From positions 67,480,797-67,544,796 of the forward strand of contig NC_084836.1 in assembly GCF_033115175.1 (NCBI RefSeq): a DNA stretch of 64,000 bases, in the 5' to 3' direction. The position numbers were made by a program, and so were the translations under genes. The notes beneath the pieces were generated by a model. It was not told where the DNA came from. It saw only the letters and a program-made list of their open reading frames with translations, and ran no database searches. This stretch comes from Lepus europaeus. Taxonomy: Eukaryota > Chordata > Mammalia > Lagomorpha > Leporidae. Shown piece after piece: positions 20,773 through 33,824 of this stretch. Within the stretch, counting starts at the first letter, position 1; the number at the start of each line of letters is the position of its first letter.

Positions 20773-23700
20773 CCTGAACCTGCACTACCGGTTTCTGAAT
20801 TGGCGCCGGCGGATCAGGGAGATTCGAGAGGTTCGGGCTTTCCGGTACCAGGAGAGGTTCAAACACATTCTTGTGGATGGAGACACGCTGAGGTGCGCCT
20901 AGGGGAACTGTTCCAGGTGTTAGAGATGAGCGGGGGCTTTGGCAGAGGGAGGGAGGGAGTCGTCTACTGTCTACACCGCACCGGGAGGGTGTGCCTGGTT
21001 CTAGAAGCCGTGCTGAGTGGAGCCATGCGGGCCGCTTCACTCTGCATCCCGGCTGCCTCCGCCACAGGAGTGCTATGTCCTGCACCGCGAGGGTCTGTCC
21101 TGGCTGGGCTTTGGGACTGGTCGTGTCTGCTTTAGGGGGCTGCCAGGGTCTCAGCCCCCACTCCCTTGTCTTTGGTCTCTGTGTTCGCTTTCACTTTTCC
21201 GGCTTGAGCCCCTTCCCCAACTCCTTCTGTGCTTGATTCTGTCACAAGCGGGAAGGACGAAGTGTTCTTTAGCCTGGTGGCAAGAGAGCTGAGGAGGACT
21301 CTGGGGACTACAAAGTGTCTTCCAGCCTGCAAAGACTTTGGCACAGAGGACCAGCTGTTCTCTGTTTCGCTGAGAACAGAGCCAGAGAAAAAAGAGGCTG
21401 CAGGGTGAGGGATTGAGATGGTTTGTTTATTTGATAAGCTGGGGGGCAGGGAGAGACAGAGATCTCCCATCTGCTCCCCACAACGTCTTGGACTAAGCCA
21501 GGCTGAAGCTGGGAGCCAGGGATTCAGTCCAGTCTCCGTGTGGGTGGCAGGAAGCTAACTATCTGAGCCGTCACTTTCGCCTCCCAGCGTGCACATCAGC
21601 AGGAGACTGGAATAGGAGCAGAGCCGGGACTCAAATGCAGATAGTCTGATCTGGGATGCAGGTGCGCAACCTGTGGCTTAAGTTCTAGATCAAATAGCTG
21701 CCGCGGGATTGTGGTTGGACAGGGTGATGAGAACCCTAAAAGGCAACCAAGTGGAGCTGCACATTCTTCTCCCTGTGAAAATGGAGAACCAGGCTTGTGT
21801 CGGCCTGCGTGGCTTGGACCCTGGCTGGAGGCAGTGGAAGCAGAGGGGTTACCTTAAGTGTCTTGTTACAGTGTCGGCACCGATGTCCTGAAGCGAGGCC
21901 TAATGGATTCTCTTCTGTGCTGGTCCTCGTGGGGGGTTGGGGGAGTGGTGGTTGGGGGGTGCTGAGGTCCCCTCCCTCACTCCTGCATTGGGCTGCTAAT
22001 GGAAATCCCCCTCATTCTTCCTTCAGTTACCATGGAAACTCTGGTGAAGTTGGCTGCTATGTGGCTTCCCGACCCTTGACCAAGGACAGCAATTATTTTG
22101 AGGTGATGAGGGCGGGGGGTGGGCAGAGTAAAGGATGCGATCAGGGTGAGATCACTAAGCGGCAAGGAGGTTCTCCATGAGATTCATGACCTTGACCTTT
22201 CCCTGGTTCTCCCGGGCCGCCTTCCTGGCTTGGAGAAGGGTCCTGGCCCTCTGCCCTCCTTCCCGTCACCAAGTGGACTTCACAGGAGCCCAGCTTTTGA
22301 CCCAAGTCCTTCTCCACCTCCTAACCTGAACCCAGCTCCTGTTCGCTGTCCTTGGAAACGGGTTCTTGAGTAGCGTGATGACGCAGGCTCCCACGCTCCG
22401 CCATCACACCTCTGTGTCAGTGGTTCCCACGTCGTTTGTCTGTTTGAGCTCAGTCCCTTCTGATCTCTGACATCCCTCCCCACTCCTGCAAGCTGAGTGT
22501 GCCCCACGGGTTTCCTGCAGGTATCTATTGTGGACAGCGGCGTCCGGGGCACCATTGCTGTGGGGCTGGTCCCTCAGTACTACAGCCTGGATCACCAGCC
22601 TGGCTGGCTGCCGGACTCTGTGGCCTACCATGCCGATGACGGCAAGTGAGTCTCCTCCTGCCGAGCCTGCGGATTTGGGTGTCTAAGACGCGAAGGATCA
22701 CGTTGGGGAAGCTTTGGCTGCTCCTTCCCCTGCGCTGGGGTGTTCTCATGGGCTTTTCTGACCAAGTCATGGGGGTCATTGGGCAGCTGCGCTTCCAGAT
22801 TTTCAAGCTTAAAGGGGAACGGGGACTCACCCAGGGCTTAAGCGGAGTGGCTACTGTCACAGGGTGACCAGGAGCAGGGAGACAAGGCCGCAGCTGCCAG
22901 TGTGGAGGAGGAGAGGGAGGCCAGGCCGTGTCTCTGCACCTCTGTCCACAGGCTGTACAATGGCCGGGCCAAGGGCCGCCAGTTTGGGTCAAAGTGCAAC
23001 TCCGGGGACCGGATTGGCTGCGGCATTGAGCCTGTGTCCTTTGACGTGCAGACTGCCCAGATCTTCTTCACCAAAAACGGGAAGCGGGTGAGTGGGCTTG
23101 AGGGGCCTTGAAGCCGCCCAAGGGTCTGCTGGCTGGGCCTTGCCCGGGACCGTGTGCTTAATCCCCATCTCCTGCACACCCACCTCAGACCCTCCTGAAG
23201 TGCTCTGTGTGCAGAAGAAACTTCCCTTGCCCGGGGCAAGATGGGATATTACCCAGGTGGCTGGCGTGGAGGTGCAGGGAGGGTGAGCAGGCATTGTGGG
23301 CGCTGGAATTGGGTGATTTGAGGAAAGATTCTGAGCAGGAAGAAAAGTAGACCAGATGGCCTGACTGCAAAAGCTGGGGTCCCCTTTGGGTTTTTGACTT
23401 GAATACTTCTGGGACTATGGCGTTTCTTCCTTTCTCTCTGTCTCTCTCTGTTTGTTTATTTGAAAGGCAGAGACATAGAGAAAGAGACAGACAGTCTAGA
23501 GAGAAAAATCTTCCATCCCCTGGCTCCCTTCCCAAATGCCACAAAAGCCAGGGCTGGGTCAGGCCGAAGCCAGGAGCCAGGAGCTCGTCCTGACCTCCAT
23601 GTGGGTGCAGGGGCCTCCTAGGGTGTGTGTCGGCAAGAGGCGGAGCTCAGGTTCAGACCCTGGTGCTCTGCAGGGTGTGGTATCCCAAGTGGTCTCACCC

Positions 23701-26700
23701 TCTGTGCCAAACATCCACCCCTTCTGTGTTTTGCTTTGCTTGTTGTACTTCTTCCCTGTTGAGAGAGGCTGGTAGGGGTGAAGGACACGTCAAGAGCAAG
23801 TAGATGAGAGGGACCCAGCCCTCTTCCTCTTGCCCAACTCTGTCTTGGACAGTTTCTCTCTGCGGCCTTGGCTGAGACGTCCTACCCCGAGCGTCTGCCG
23901 CAGCGCTCTTCTGCTTCAGTCCATGCTCTGAGGCACCAGAGGGTTTGGCAGCAAGTCGACAGACACTTCTGCTTGGCCAGGAGTACCTGGCATGTTTTTA
24001 GACTTTTTTGTACCTTTGGTTTTTATTTTATTTTTTATTATTTATTTTTTGACAGGCAGAGTTAGACAGTGAGAGAGAGAGAGACAGAGAGAAAGGTCTT
24101 CCTTTCCATTGGTTCACCCCCCAAATGGCTGCTATGGCCGGCGCTGCGCTGATCCGAAGCCAGGAGCCAGGTGCTTCCTCCTGGTCTCCCATGTGGGTAC
24201 AGGGCCCGAGGACTTGGGCCATCCTCCACTGCACTTCCGGGCCACAGCAGAGAGCTGGACTGGAAGAGGAGCAACCGGGACAGAATCCGGCACCCCAACC
24301 AGGACTAGAACCCGGGGTGCCGGTGCCGCAGGTGGAGGATTAGCCAAGTGAGCCGTGGCGCCAGCCCCTTTGATTTTTAAACATCTTATCACTCTATATG
24401 ATTCTTGGCACAGTGGGTGAAGCCACTGCTTGCGACACCTGCATCCTGTACCAGAGCACAGATTCGAGTCCCGGCTGCTCCACTTCCCATCCAGCTCCCT
24501 GCTAATGTGCTTGGGAAAGCAGCGGAAGATGGTCCCAGTGCTTGGGCCCCTCCCGGCCGTGTGAGAGGTCTAGATGGAGCTCCAGGCTCCTGGCTTATAG
24601 CTTGGCCCAGTCTTAGCCCTTGCGGCCATTTGGGGGGTGAACCAGCAGGTGGGAGAGCCTGCCTTCTCCCTCCCTCCCTCCCTCCCTCTGACACTCTTTC
24701 AAATACATAAATAAATCTTCAAAAACCCAAACACCCTGGTGAGAGTCAGATGAGCCGTGGAGAAGTGAGCCAGGTGGCAGCTGTCTCCTTCCTCTGCTGC
24801 AGGTGGGGTCCACCATCATGCCCATGTCCCCGGATGGGCTGTTCCCAGCAGTGGGCATGCACTCCTTGGGAGAGGAGGTGCGGCTGCACCTCAACGTCGA
24901 GCTGGGCCGCGAGGACGATGGCGTCATGGTGGTGGACAGCTACGAGGATGAGTGGGGCCGGCTACACGACGTGCGAGTCTGTGGAACCGTAAGTGTGGCC
25001 GGGGCGGGCACTGGGGATGGGGCGAGGTGGGTGCTGGGGGTGGGGCGGACGCTAGCCCTACCTTTGACATCCTACGCCCTCTGTCGCCCTGCACACCTGC
25101 CTTCCAGGGGCTGAGGCGTGGCTGGCCCAGGCTTCCCGTTCACACAGTGCGTGGGGTGGGTGTGGTCTCAAGTCCCACACACGTCTGGAGAGCTCTGTAA
25201 AATCTTGCTTGAGCGTCGATGTCAGCCCCTCCGTCTGCCCTCTGCATCTTCCAAAGGTTGAGAATGGAGGCTGGTGGAGGGTCTCTGAGAATCCCGGAGC
25301 CTCTGAGCTCGCTTCCTGCGCCTTCTCCACGCACCTGCTCTGGTCTCTCCCTGGAGTTGAAGCGGCCTTGGGAAGCGCTTGGCCCCAGAGAGAGGGGAAT
25401 TCCTCCTAGCTTCCTCCTGCACCTCCTGCTGTGTGGGGAGTGACTGGGCACTGAGTCCGGGGTCTGGGCCACTCAGGCCTCCCACCTTGAATTGTCCCCC
25501 TGCTGCCCCTTCACCCAGGCCTGGCCTTTTGTTCCACCCTCTGGCCTAATCACCCTAGCCCAGGCTGCTTTGTCACCTCAGCAGGACAGGAGCAGTCAGG
25601 GGCGGGGGCGGGAGTGGATTCTGAGCAAGGTCTCCCCCTTGTGGAGTTCAGGGTAGTCCTGGCCCAGCCAGGAAGCCTGGGGCGCCCGGCCCTCCCCTCT
25701 CCCCTCTCCTCTCTCTTTCCCCCTCCACCATCATTTTGGTGGCATCCACAGAGTCGAAGTTGGGACTGAGCCAGGACCATGGTCCAGTTCTCATGCCTGA
25801 CCTCTCCACACAGGGTTTTCTTGGCATCTTTCCTGTCCTGGACCTGTCCGCACTCCCGCTCCCGGCTCCTCCCAGGCAGTCTTCTGAGTGACGCGGAATC
25901 CCACAGATATTTATAAATAGCCTTCCTTCCTCCCCACCCTCCCCCAGCGGCCTTAGGCCACTCACTCCAGGATTTTTTTTGAGGCCTACGCTAAACTGTT
26001 GCGTTTGGCTCTTCTCTCAGTTCCTCAGCCCAGCCCGGGATAGCTGGCAGGGTGGGCACACTGCTCGCTGGGTCCTCGCTGCTCCGGGGAGCAGAGGCAG
26101 ACGTGGGCATGAGCCTCCTGAGCACGTGTGCCTTCTCGCCTTCCGGACAGGGGTGACTTACCAGTTTCCTCCATTATCCCTGCTTGGCTCCTGGCTGCCT
26201 CCCTCCCAGCTCTTCTTCCCGTTACTGTGTTTCTGACTCAACCACTGAGAGCCGTGTTGTCCCAGAGGAACCTGGAAGAGGTTTGGGCCACGCTCGTGGC
26301 TGCCTCTTCTGAAGGCGTCTGGTGTGGCCTCCCCCTTACCCTTTGCTGCCTGTGTCTCCGGGGGCCTCTCATCTCTGCCGCCCTGAGAGCTGGTTTCTCC
26401 CGCGCTCTCCGTCCTGTGCCCTTTGGAGCGAGGCTTTGATGCCCCCTTGCCCAGAATCCCTCAGTGGGAGACTTGGCATGGCAGTTGGGGTGGTTTTTTG
26501 ATGTGCAGCTCCTAGCCACAAGGTGCTCCTGGCCCCTGTCCTGGGCGCGTGACAGCCCCACAGATGCCCACACATTCCCAAATATCCTCTCGTTTGGCTG
26601 TGGGTGAGAAAACAGCCCCAGAGACGAGAGGAGAGGTTTGTTCAGATGTCAGACGGTGAGTCAGTAGCACAAGCAGGCCCAGCTGCTCATTATATGACCC

Positions 26701-29700
26701 CTGAACCCTGCCTTTCCCAGTGTAATTGAGGTGGTTCCCAACTTGTAATATTTTGACTTAGAAATTTTTTTTTTAGCTTTATGGTGGCGCAGAAGCGACG
26801 TGCTGTTGGTAGAAGCTGTGCTTTGATCTTTCCCTGGGCTGGCGCCGTGCAGGACATCCCTGCCCTGCAGTGCCGAGCATGGTGGCTCACAGCCAGCCCA
26901 GCCCCGTGACCGCAGGGCCAAGTGAGCCGCTCTCACGGGGCTCTGTGCAGCGTGGCTAGGGTGCTAGGGAGGTTAGGTGGAGTCCGTCCATGCTCAGCTA
27001 ATGGGCGTTTGCAACTTCCTGGGAGTTGTTCGGTGGGTAACCCTGTCGTACGTGCAGGAGCGGCTGTGCCTGCTGTGGCCTCCCACCCCCGTGTGTGGAG
27101 GGTGGGTGCAGCCAGTACAGTGGGTTAGACTGGTTCTGTCTGTTCCCTGCTCTTTTGTGGGAAGTCAGCTCCCTTCCCACGCGTCCTCGCGGTGGACTGG
27201 AGTTCTCAGAGTGAGAGCCCACTCCCCCTGGGAGACTGCTTTCTCGGCTCCCTAGCCAAGACCCTTCTGCGAGGGCTCCCTTGGCCGCCTTGGCGTGCTG
27301 CACGCTCTGAGTCCTTTCTCTCAGTGTTGGGGTCCCAAGGGTCCTCTTCTCCCTTTTCATTGGTTCTCACAAACAAGAGGGATTCACTTCCTGGCTCTTT
27401 TTTTTTGCTGCCACTGTTTCATTATGAAAAATTTCAAATATACAGAAAATAAAATAAAGCAGAAATAGTGCAGCAAACACTTGTATGCCCCTTCCCCAGA
27501 TTCAACAACTGTTAATACTTAGTGGCGTTGTTTGATCTGAGTATCTGTACACAGACAGATGTGGCTCTTTTAAAAAAAAAAAAAAAGATTGATTTTATTT
27601 ATTTGAGAGAGAGAGAGAGATCCATCCGCTGGTTCACTCCTCAGATGGCTGCAACGGCCAGAGCTGCGCCGATCTGAAGCCAGGAGCCAGGAGCTTCTTC
27701 CAGGTCTCCCACGCGGGTGCAGGGGCCCAAGGACTTGGGCCATCTTCGACTGCTCTCCCAGGCCATAGCAGAGAGCGGGATCGGAAGAGGAGCATCCGGG
27801 TCTCGAACTGGCGCCTATGTGGGATGCCGGTGCTTCTGGCCAGGGCTTTAACCCCCTGTGCCATAGCGCCGGCCTCAGATGCGGCTCTTTCTTGAGTGAA
27901 ATTCTTTCTGTCTCTTGTGGCCTCCATTTCCCCCCTAAAGCGTGTCCCCACAGGCCCCTGCGGGAGATGGAGGATTGCTGTGGCATGTACTCAGGGATGG
28001 GAGTGCGGCCTCTCGCCCACCCCTGCCTGCAGGCCTCACGCTGTGAGGTAACGTGTAGAGGGTGGGGGGCAGCCGGTACAGTGGGATTAGACTTGTTCTC
28101 TCTTTGTTCCCTGTTCCCAGCTCTCTGACAACTCCCTGGTGACAGGACAACAGCTCCATACACAGAGAGGGTGAATGAGGCCCTACCCTCCCGGGGGTCC
28201 TCCCAGACCCAGCCCAGAGGGAGGCCGTGTTGGGGCCTGAGCTGGCTGGTGGCGAGTGCGTGCTCGATTCCTGTTTCAGCTGCTTCCGGGCCCCGCGGGC
28301 TCTGGCCCCCCCTGGGTCTCTGCTGGGAAGGGGAGACGAGGCCGTGAGGCGGCTGCTGCTAGGAGGCAGGTGTGGAGTGCAGCCTCCAGCCTGTTTTCAT
28401 CGTGCCCACTCGCTCGGCCTTTCCGGGCACTGGTGGTGTGTACGTGTGTTTGAGGCAGCAGGAGGATGTGAGGCCCCAAGGAGAGGGTTCTCACCAAAGA
28501 TGCAGAGGAACATTCCTGATGATTGGGTGGCGGTCAGCGGGGAGGTGGCCTGGGGCACGGTCACCTGTCCTTTGTGGCCTGAGTGGCTGTTGTGGTTGGA
28601 GGGAAGAGTAGAGGTGAGAGGGCACTTTCTTCTCAGTGGTTGGGGTTTCCAGTGTGCCTGCCTACTGGGTGTCTGGCTCTCTGCTGAGACTTCATGGAGT
28701 CTCTCTCACCCGTTGTGGAAATGCAGGTGGTATTAGCCCCATTCTATTGATGACAAAACCGGAGCTTGAAGACGTGACTGTGTCTTGCCGAAGATTCGTG
28801 GCTACTGAGTAATGGAGTTAGGATTGAAACCCAGTGTGCTGAATTTTCTTCCTCACTAAGGCATCTGAGCACAGACACAGACCAGCACCAGGATCACAGT
28901 AGTCCAAATCCTAGGTTCCTGGGGACTAGCTGTGGTCTGTTAGGGAGCCCCACTTTCCCACCTCCGCCCCTCTGCCCTGAAAAGGCTCGTCAGATGACGT
29001 CGGCTGGCTTCCACCGTGAGGGGTGGCACTTCCTGTCTCAGGGAGGCACACCATGCAGGGACCTGGCCATCCGGGATGTCAGCCAGCCGTCTGACCACTG
29101 CAGGTGGGAGTGGGAGTGGGCCTTGAGGCCCATGCCAGTGCCAATGGTCCTGGTTGTGACCTCAGGACGCACCCCATGCCCCCCCGAAGCTTAGTCAAGC
29201 TGCAGCATCTGCCCTCTTCAGGGCCGAGGCCGAGGGAATCATTGGGCGGGTTTTTCCCAAGGATTAGGATCTGGACCGGCCGGCTTTTGGCTCTGGAGCT
29301 GGAGAACGCTGTGTTTCCTACGTGGAGGCCAGTTGGATAGAGTGGGTCAAGGGCAGCTATGGGGTCCCCCACCCAGTTCTGCAATGCTGGGTGGAGAGGG
29401 TGCGCTGGGGGCTGCTTTAGCTGGGTGGAGTGTAGACCAGTTCCTGTGTGTCGAGCCACACCCCTCCCAGCTTGCTGGGGAAGGAAGCCGGGCTAAGAAT
29501 GCACAGGGGCTGGGAGTAGGATTCACAGGGGGCTGGGTGTGCAGTTAGGTGGTCTCCCTGTGTCTCTGGCTGTTCCCTGGTCTGCCCACACTCTTGGGAG
29601 AAGAGGGTGGATAGACTTGAGGGATCCAGGGCGGGAGAGGGCACCAGGTCCCTGTGCTCCGCTCAGAAGAGGGGGAGAGGTACGGGGCCAGCCTCTGCCA

Positions 29701-32548
29701 AGACCCGCGCGGGCTTCTGTGCTGGCACAGGCAGGAATCCTTGTGGGTGAGAGGCCAGGGCCAGGGCTTGTCGGGGTGGAGGAGGCCCCCAGGGAGCAAT
29801 TTTTTTAGGGCTGCCGGGGTGAAAGGATAGATGAGGGGTGGTTTTTAGGTAATTAAAAGGGGATTAAGGGCTCCCAGGTGATGATGAGGGTGGAAGAAAG
29901 AGGGGATAGGGTTGAGTCATAGCCCCACTGTTACCATGACAACTGATAAATAAATCCTCCCAGACTGGGGGTTGCTACCTCGTCATGCCCAGGCAGGGCC
30001 GGTGTGGGACATGTGCCCTGTCCCAGCTGCACGCAGCTACTGCGGCTGGGGACACGGAGCCTGCCTCTGTCCTCACTTTGGCCTTCCGTCCATTTGACAC
30101 TTGAAGGAGTAGAGTTGACCATCTGGGTTCCTGGGCTCCCCGCAGCACCTCTCCGACCCAGCACCGAAGCAGTCTCTTCAAAGTCAAGTCAAACAAAGAC
30201 CTTGAGAAATTGACTCAGTCCCATCCCAAGCAGAACTGGCTTCTCAGCTCGCTCCTTTCCCCAAACATCCGGGGCCGGCCCCCACCCTGTGCCTCCTCCC
30301 TCTCCCCAGTAGGCCCCCTGAGAAAGTCACCCCGTTTCCTCTCAGCCCCTTCTCCACTCCTTTCCCTACAAGGCCAGCCGGGTGATTCGAGGAAGTGCAT
30401 TTCACATGGGGTCCCACTGGCCTGGTTCCCAGCCAGGAAGCCCTGCCTTCCCGCTGCCACTCAGCTCTCTGCTGACTCCCAGCAAGCGGGGTGGATCTCA
30501 GGCCCAGGAGGAGGGCAGGAGGGCATTCAGTGAGGAGCTCCTCGTGCCATGCCGTCCCCTGCGCCCCCACACCCCGTCCCTGTTCTTCCACACCTGCCTG
30601 GAATTTGGAGGCCACATTGTGCCTCTGGGGTCCTTTCTGTTGTTAGACCTGGGAACCAGTACCCACACTGCCTTGGGACCAGGTTTCCAGGTGGGTGTTA
30701 GCCTGACCCCACCCGGCTCTTTCCCCACAGCTGCTGGAGTACTTGGGGAAGGGCAAGAGCATCGTGGATGTGGGGCTGGCCCAGGCCCGGCACCCCCTGA
30801 GCACCCGCAGCCACTACTTTGAGGTGGAGATCGTGGACCCCGGAGAGAAATGCTACATCGCCTTGGGGCTGGCCCGGAAGGTGGGCACAAGTGCTGGGCG
30901 ACTGGGCACGTGGGGCTGTTGGCATGGGCCCAGGAAGCTCTGGGGGAGTCCGGGGGGACCTTAGGCTGAGATAGAACATGGCCGTGTGCATCTACTGTGT
31001 CAGACTAGAGCCCACGTGAACGAGGATCTGAGAGCGTCACCATTGCACCACGTGCACAGAGGCTTGGCTCAGGGTGGGTGCCCCAAGCCCTCTCCTCACC
31101 TCCCCAGGATGTGAGAGGCTGGGGGGCCGGGGAGCAGCTGTCTGGGTGGGAGTCTATTCCAAAAACATGGGCGATGCGGCAGCCGCCCTGTCCTGTCCTT
31201 TGTTGTGCGTGGTTCCATGGGTTTCCTCCTCTCTGCTCACTGCAGGACTACCCCAAGAACAGGCACCCTGGCTGGAGCCGAGGCTCCGTGGCTTATCATG
31301 CAGGTGAGTGGAGGACATGCAGCTGAGGGAGTGGACTGGGGGGGGGGGCTCCCGGTGGCCTGGCCCCGGCTGCCAGTGCTTTCTCCTCATCTGTGTTTCC
31401 TCTCCCAGCCCGGAGAGCCGGGGTAGCAGATCGTGGTGGGAGATCGGGCTGAGCTGGACATTCAGGCCCCCGTGGGCCCCTCCTGCAGATCTGCAGGGTC
31501 TTGGTTTCCTTTTCTTTCTCCTTTTTGGCCTGCTGGGTGCCTTCAGGGCTTCCGCCTCTCCCTCCCCCTCTGCCAGCAGCTCCCCAGCAGGTTTCCCCTT
31601 GTGCTGAGGGACCTCGTGTCCCTGCTGTTGTCACTGGGCGCCCCCTCCCCACGTCCGTCTCCATCCTCGTTTCCTGTTGGGTGCTCCCTTCTGCTGAGCC
31701 CACACCGTGGGCAGGGAGGCGACCGCTGCCAGTCGGGGTGGCTCTGGGTTCCCTCAAGCACGGGTCCTGTCCTCTCCCTGAGACAGATGACGGGAAGATC
31801 TTCCATGGAAGTGGCATGGGGGACCCCTTCGGGCCACGCTGTTACAAGGGGGACATCATGGGCTGTGGCATCATGTTCCCCCGGGACTACATCCTGGATA
31901 GTGAAGGTCAGTGGGGCGCGGCGGGGCGGGGCGGCCAGTGGCTGCCCAGCATGAGCGGGAGCTGAGGTTTCCTGGTCTCCCAGGGGACAGTGATGACAGC
32001 TGTGACACAGTGATTCTGTCTCCAACTGCCCGGGCCGTCCGGAACGTCCGGAACGTCATGTACCTGCACCAGGAAGGGGAGGAGGAAGAGGAGGAAGAGG
32101 AAGAGGAAGACGATGGGGAAGAGATAGAGCAAGAGCATGAGGGCAAGAAGGTGGTGGTGAGTGGGGGAGGCTGCAGCGCGGGGCTGGGCCGGGTGGGAGA
32201 AGGAGGGTCTGCATGCTCCATCTGCTGAGGTGGGGGGGCCGAGGTTTTCCAGTCCCGGACGCCCTCTTGTGGCCTCTGCTCTTACTACCCTCTGTGCCTC
32301 GGCAAGGCCGTGCTGGGTTGTAGGAAGTGGTTGGAGCTCAGGACCGTGTAGCTCCAGCACCAGAAGAGGCCGTAGCCCGCCTCCTCCATTCTTCCCCCCA
32401 CCTCCACCCCCAGGTCTTCTTCACCCGGAACGGCAAGATCATTGGCAAGAAGGATGCTGTGGTGCCGTCGGGAGGCTTCTTCCCCACAATTGGGATGCTG
32501 AGCTGTGGGGAAAAGGTCAAGGTCGACCTGCACCCCTTGAGCGGCTAG
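19408..32548 (+). CDS. SPRYD3: SPRY domain-containing protein 3
   Basis: Intracellular protein with two SPRY (B30.2-type) interaction domains; its molecular role is not established. Coding exons: 19408-19430, 20746-20892, 22027-22102, 22521-22645, 22952-23087, 24803-24988, 30731-30880, 31246-31303, 31787-31906, 31984-32156 and 32414-32548. All junctions are GT-AG and phases join to exactly 442 codons plus stop, equal to the human length as I know it. The start is ATGAGGAGG (MRRTRRPR), the known N terminus, though its context is weak. SPRY 1 covers roughly residues 55-220 (YFEV, PGWLPDSVAYH, FFTKNGKR) and SPRY 2 roughly 245-440 (YFEVEIVD, PGWSRGSVAYH, FFTRNGK); the parallel motifs suggest an ancient internal duplication. 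SPRY 2 is interrupted by an acidic stretch with ten consecutive glutamates (32079-32108). The gene converges on TNS2. Confidence 0.97.
21419..21690 (-). mobile_element. CSINE-like SINE, old and diverged
   Basis: Minus-orientation element in SPRYD3 intron 2 with the layout TTTATTTGATAAG, purine tract, AGCCAGGC-TGAAGCTGGGAGCC and degraded head. Divergence suggests an older CSINE subfamily. Confidence 0.7.
23451..23690 (-). mobile_element. CSINE, partial and diverged
   Basis: Minus copy in SPRYD3 intron 5: TTTATTTGAAAGGCAGAGACAT, purine tract, GCCGAAGCCAGGAGCCAGGAGC body, and an unclear 5' head. Confidence 0.78.
24026..24366 (-). mobile_element. CSINE, full length, with target-site duplication
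   Basis: Minus copy in SPRYD3 intron 5 of the subtype with a GACAGGCAGAGT border and GGCGCCAGCCCC head. Flanks carry CCTTTGRTTTTTA (24013-24025 and 24367-24379, one mismatch). Confidence 0.9.
24404..24725 (+). mobile_element. CSINE, diverged, 5' incomplete
   Basis: Plus copy immediately after the inverted one at 24026-24366, within the same intron and about 80 bases before SPRYD3 exon 6. The tail reads AAATACATAAATAAATCTTC. Confidence 0.85.
26600..26665 (-). mobile_element. Possible MIR fragment
   Basis: GTGAGAAAACAGCCCCAGAG and the following 45 bases resemble the reverse complement of the MIR core. Short and diverged; low certainty. Confidence 0.35.
27418..27540 (+). mobile_element. Ancient interspersed repeat, probably L1-derived 3' end
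   Basis: The blocks AAATTTCAAATATACAGAAA, AGTGCAGCAAACACTTGTATG and AGATTCAACAACTGTTAA are typical of old mammalian LINE 3' sequence. Family assignment is from memory and uncertain. Confidence 0.5.
27571..27876 (-). mobile_element. CSINE with target-site duplication
   Basis: Minus-orientation copy in SPRYD3 intron 6. The A-rich tail follows AGATGTGGCTCTTT (27557-27570) and the head is followed by AGATGCGGCTCTTT (27877-27890), a 14-base duplication with one mismatch. Confidence 0.93.
28730..28848 (-). mobile_element. MIR SINE fragment
   Basis: The blocks TTAGCCCCATTCTATTGATG, AAAACCGGAGCTTGAAGACG and GGAGTTAGGATTGAAACCCAG are the reverse complement of the MIR core and 5' part. A relic in SPRYD3 intron 6. 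Confidence 0.75.
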
Positions 32549-33640
32549 GCCCACTCCCTCCACTCCCTCTGCGGGGCCGGGCACCTGAGGGTTTGCTTGC
32601 CCAGCAGGCCCCGGGCCGCTGCAGGGTCTCTCTGCCCTTACCAGTGCAGGCCTCTGTCCAGCTCCTCTGTGCCCACGTTTCTGACCTGGTGCCTCCCTTA
32701 TTGTCAGTCCCTATCCTGAGTCCCTGGTTGGCCAGGAATGGGCCCAAAGAATGGTGTTGCTGTAGGAGGGGTCCCACCTGCTTGGGTCCCCTGTCCCTCA
32801 CTGGCCCCATGGGAATGAGCGGGGCGGGTGCCCAGTCTCAGCTGCTATGTGGGCGTGGCACTTTGCAGTGGGTGGAGCAGAAGCCCCGCCCCCGACTCAC
32901 CATGGTGTTTCTCGCAGAATTCTCTGTTCTGTTTTCTGTCCTCATCATGTGGACCAGCTGCTGCTGTCACCCCCCTGGCTGGGCTGGGGGGGCCTCTCGG
33001 GCCACCTTGCTCCTGTCATTGGCCACTGCCCTGAGACTCCTCTTGGGTATCCTCCATTCTTTCCTCCAGAGAGCTGGCTTTCTCTCCCTTCCTCTTCCCG
33101 TTCAGGCACCATGGGCCCACACAGAGCCCGAGTCTCTGCCCCCACCTGCATACACACAGATGGGCGCCCATCCCACATTTCTGAGGGCCCCCCCGGCCCC
33201 TCCCTCTACATCCTCTCCTTACCCGGGGCACCCTCGGCCCCAGCTCCCTGGATGCTGGCTGAGGCTCTGGGCTCATCTTCCTCTGGGTCAGGAGGAGACC
33301 CTAGGGCCCCTCAGCCTCACCCCACCCGGCTCTGTCCCCATGCCCGCTTGCTGCTTGTGCCAGTTGCTGTCTGCTTCAGTGTTTGATTCTAGCACTCACA
33401 TGTGTCCCCCAGCCTCAGAGCTCCTGCCCCCGGGGCCCCTCCCTGTTACATGACTTCTCCCTGGAGGAGGGCCTTGGGAGCCCCGGGCCTCGGTTTGCAC
33501 AGAGCGGGTCGGGCTGTGGGGTGGTGGGGGAGCCGCCCCCTTGGCCCTGGCTTCAGGCCCTGCACTATGATGTGTGAAATGTATGTACAGACCAGAGACG
33601 TTTACACAGCCAGTAAAGATGGAGTTTCCGTAGTCCTCCT
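32549..33640 (+). other. SPRYD3: SPRYD3 3' untranslated region
   Basis: About 1.1 kb of GC-rich sequence after the stop. An AGTAAA poly(A)-signal variant at 33612-33617 fits cleavage near 33,635, and no AATAAA precedes it. The long open frame running through the UTR reflects composition only. Confidence 0.65.
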
Positions 33641-33824
33641 TTGCAGTGCGCAGGCCTAGGACGGCTGGAGGGAGGGGCAGCTGGGGCAGTGTGTCTGCAG
33701 GTTGGACGGGAACCTGTGGTAGCTGGGGCTAAGGAGCCTGTAGGAGGACGTTGCTGGGCCTGGCCGTGGACGCACAGGCATGTCCCTGAGAGGCCCTGGG
33801 AATAAGGCACGACTCCGGCTCCAA

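Noticed and set aside
32161-33453. A 430-codon plus-strand frame over SPRYD3 intron 10, last exon and 3' UTR
   Set aside because: It reads the last SPRYD3 exon in the wrong frame and continues into the UTR. It owes its length to GC content and shows no conserved domain.
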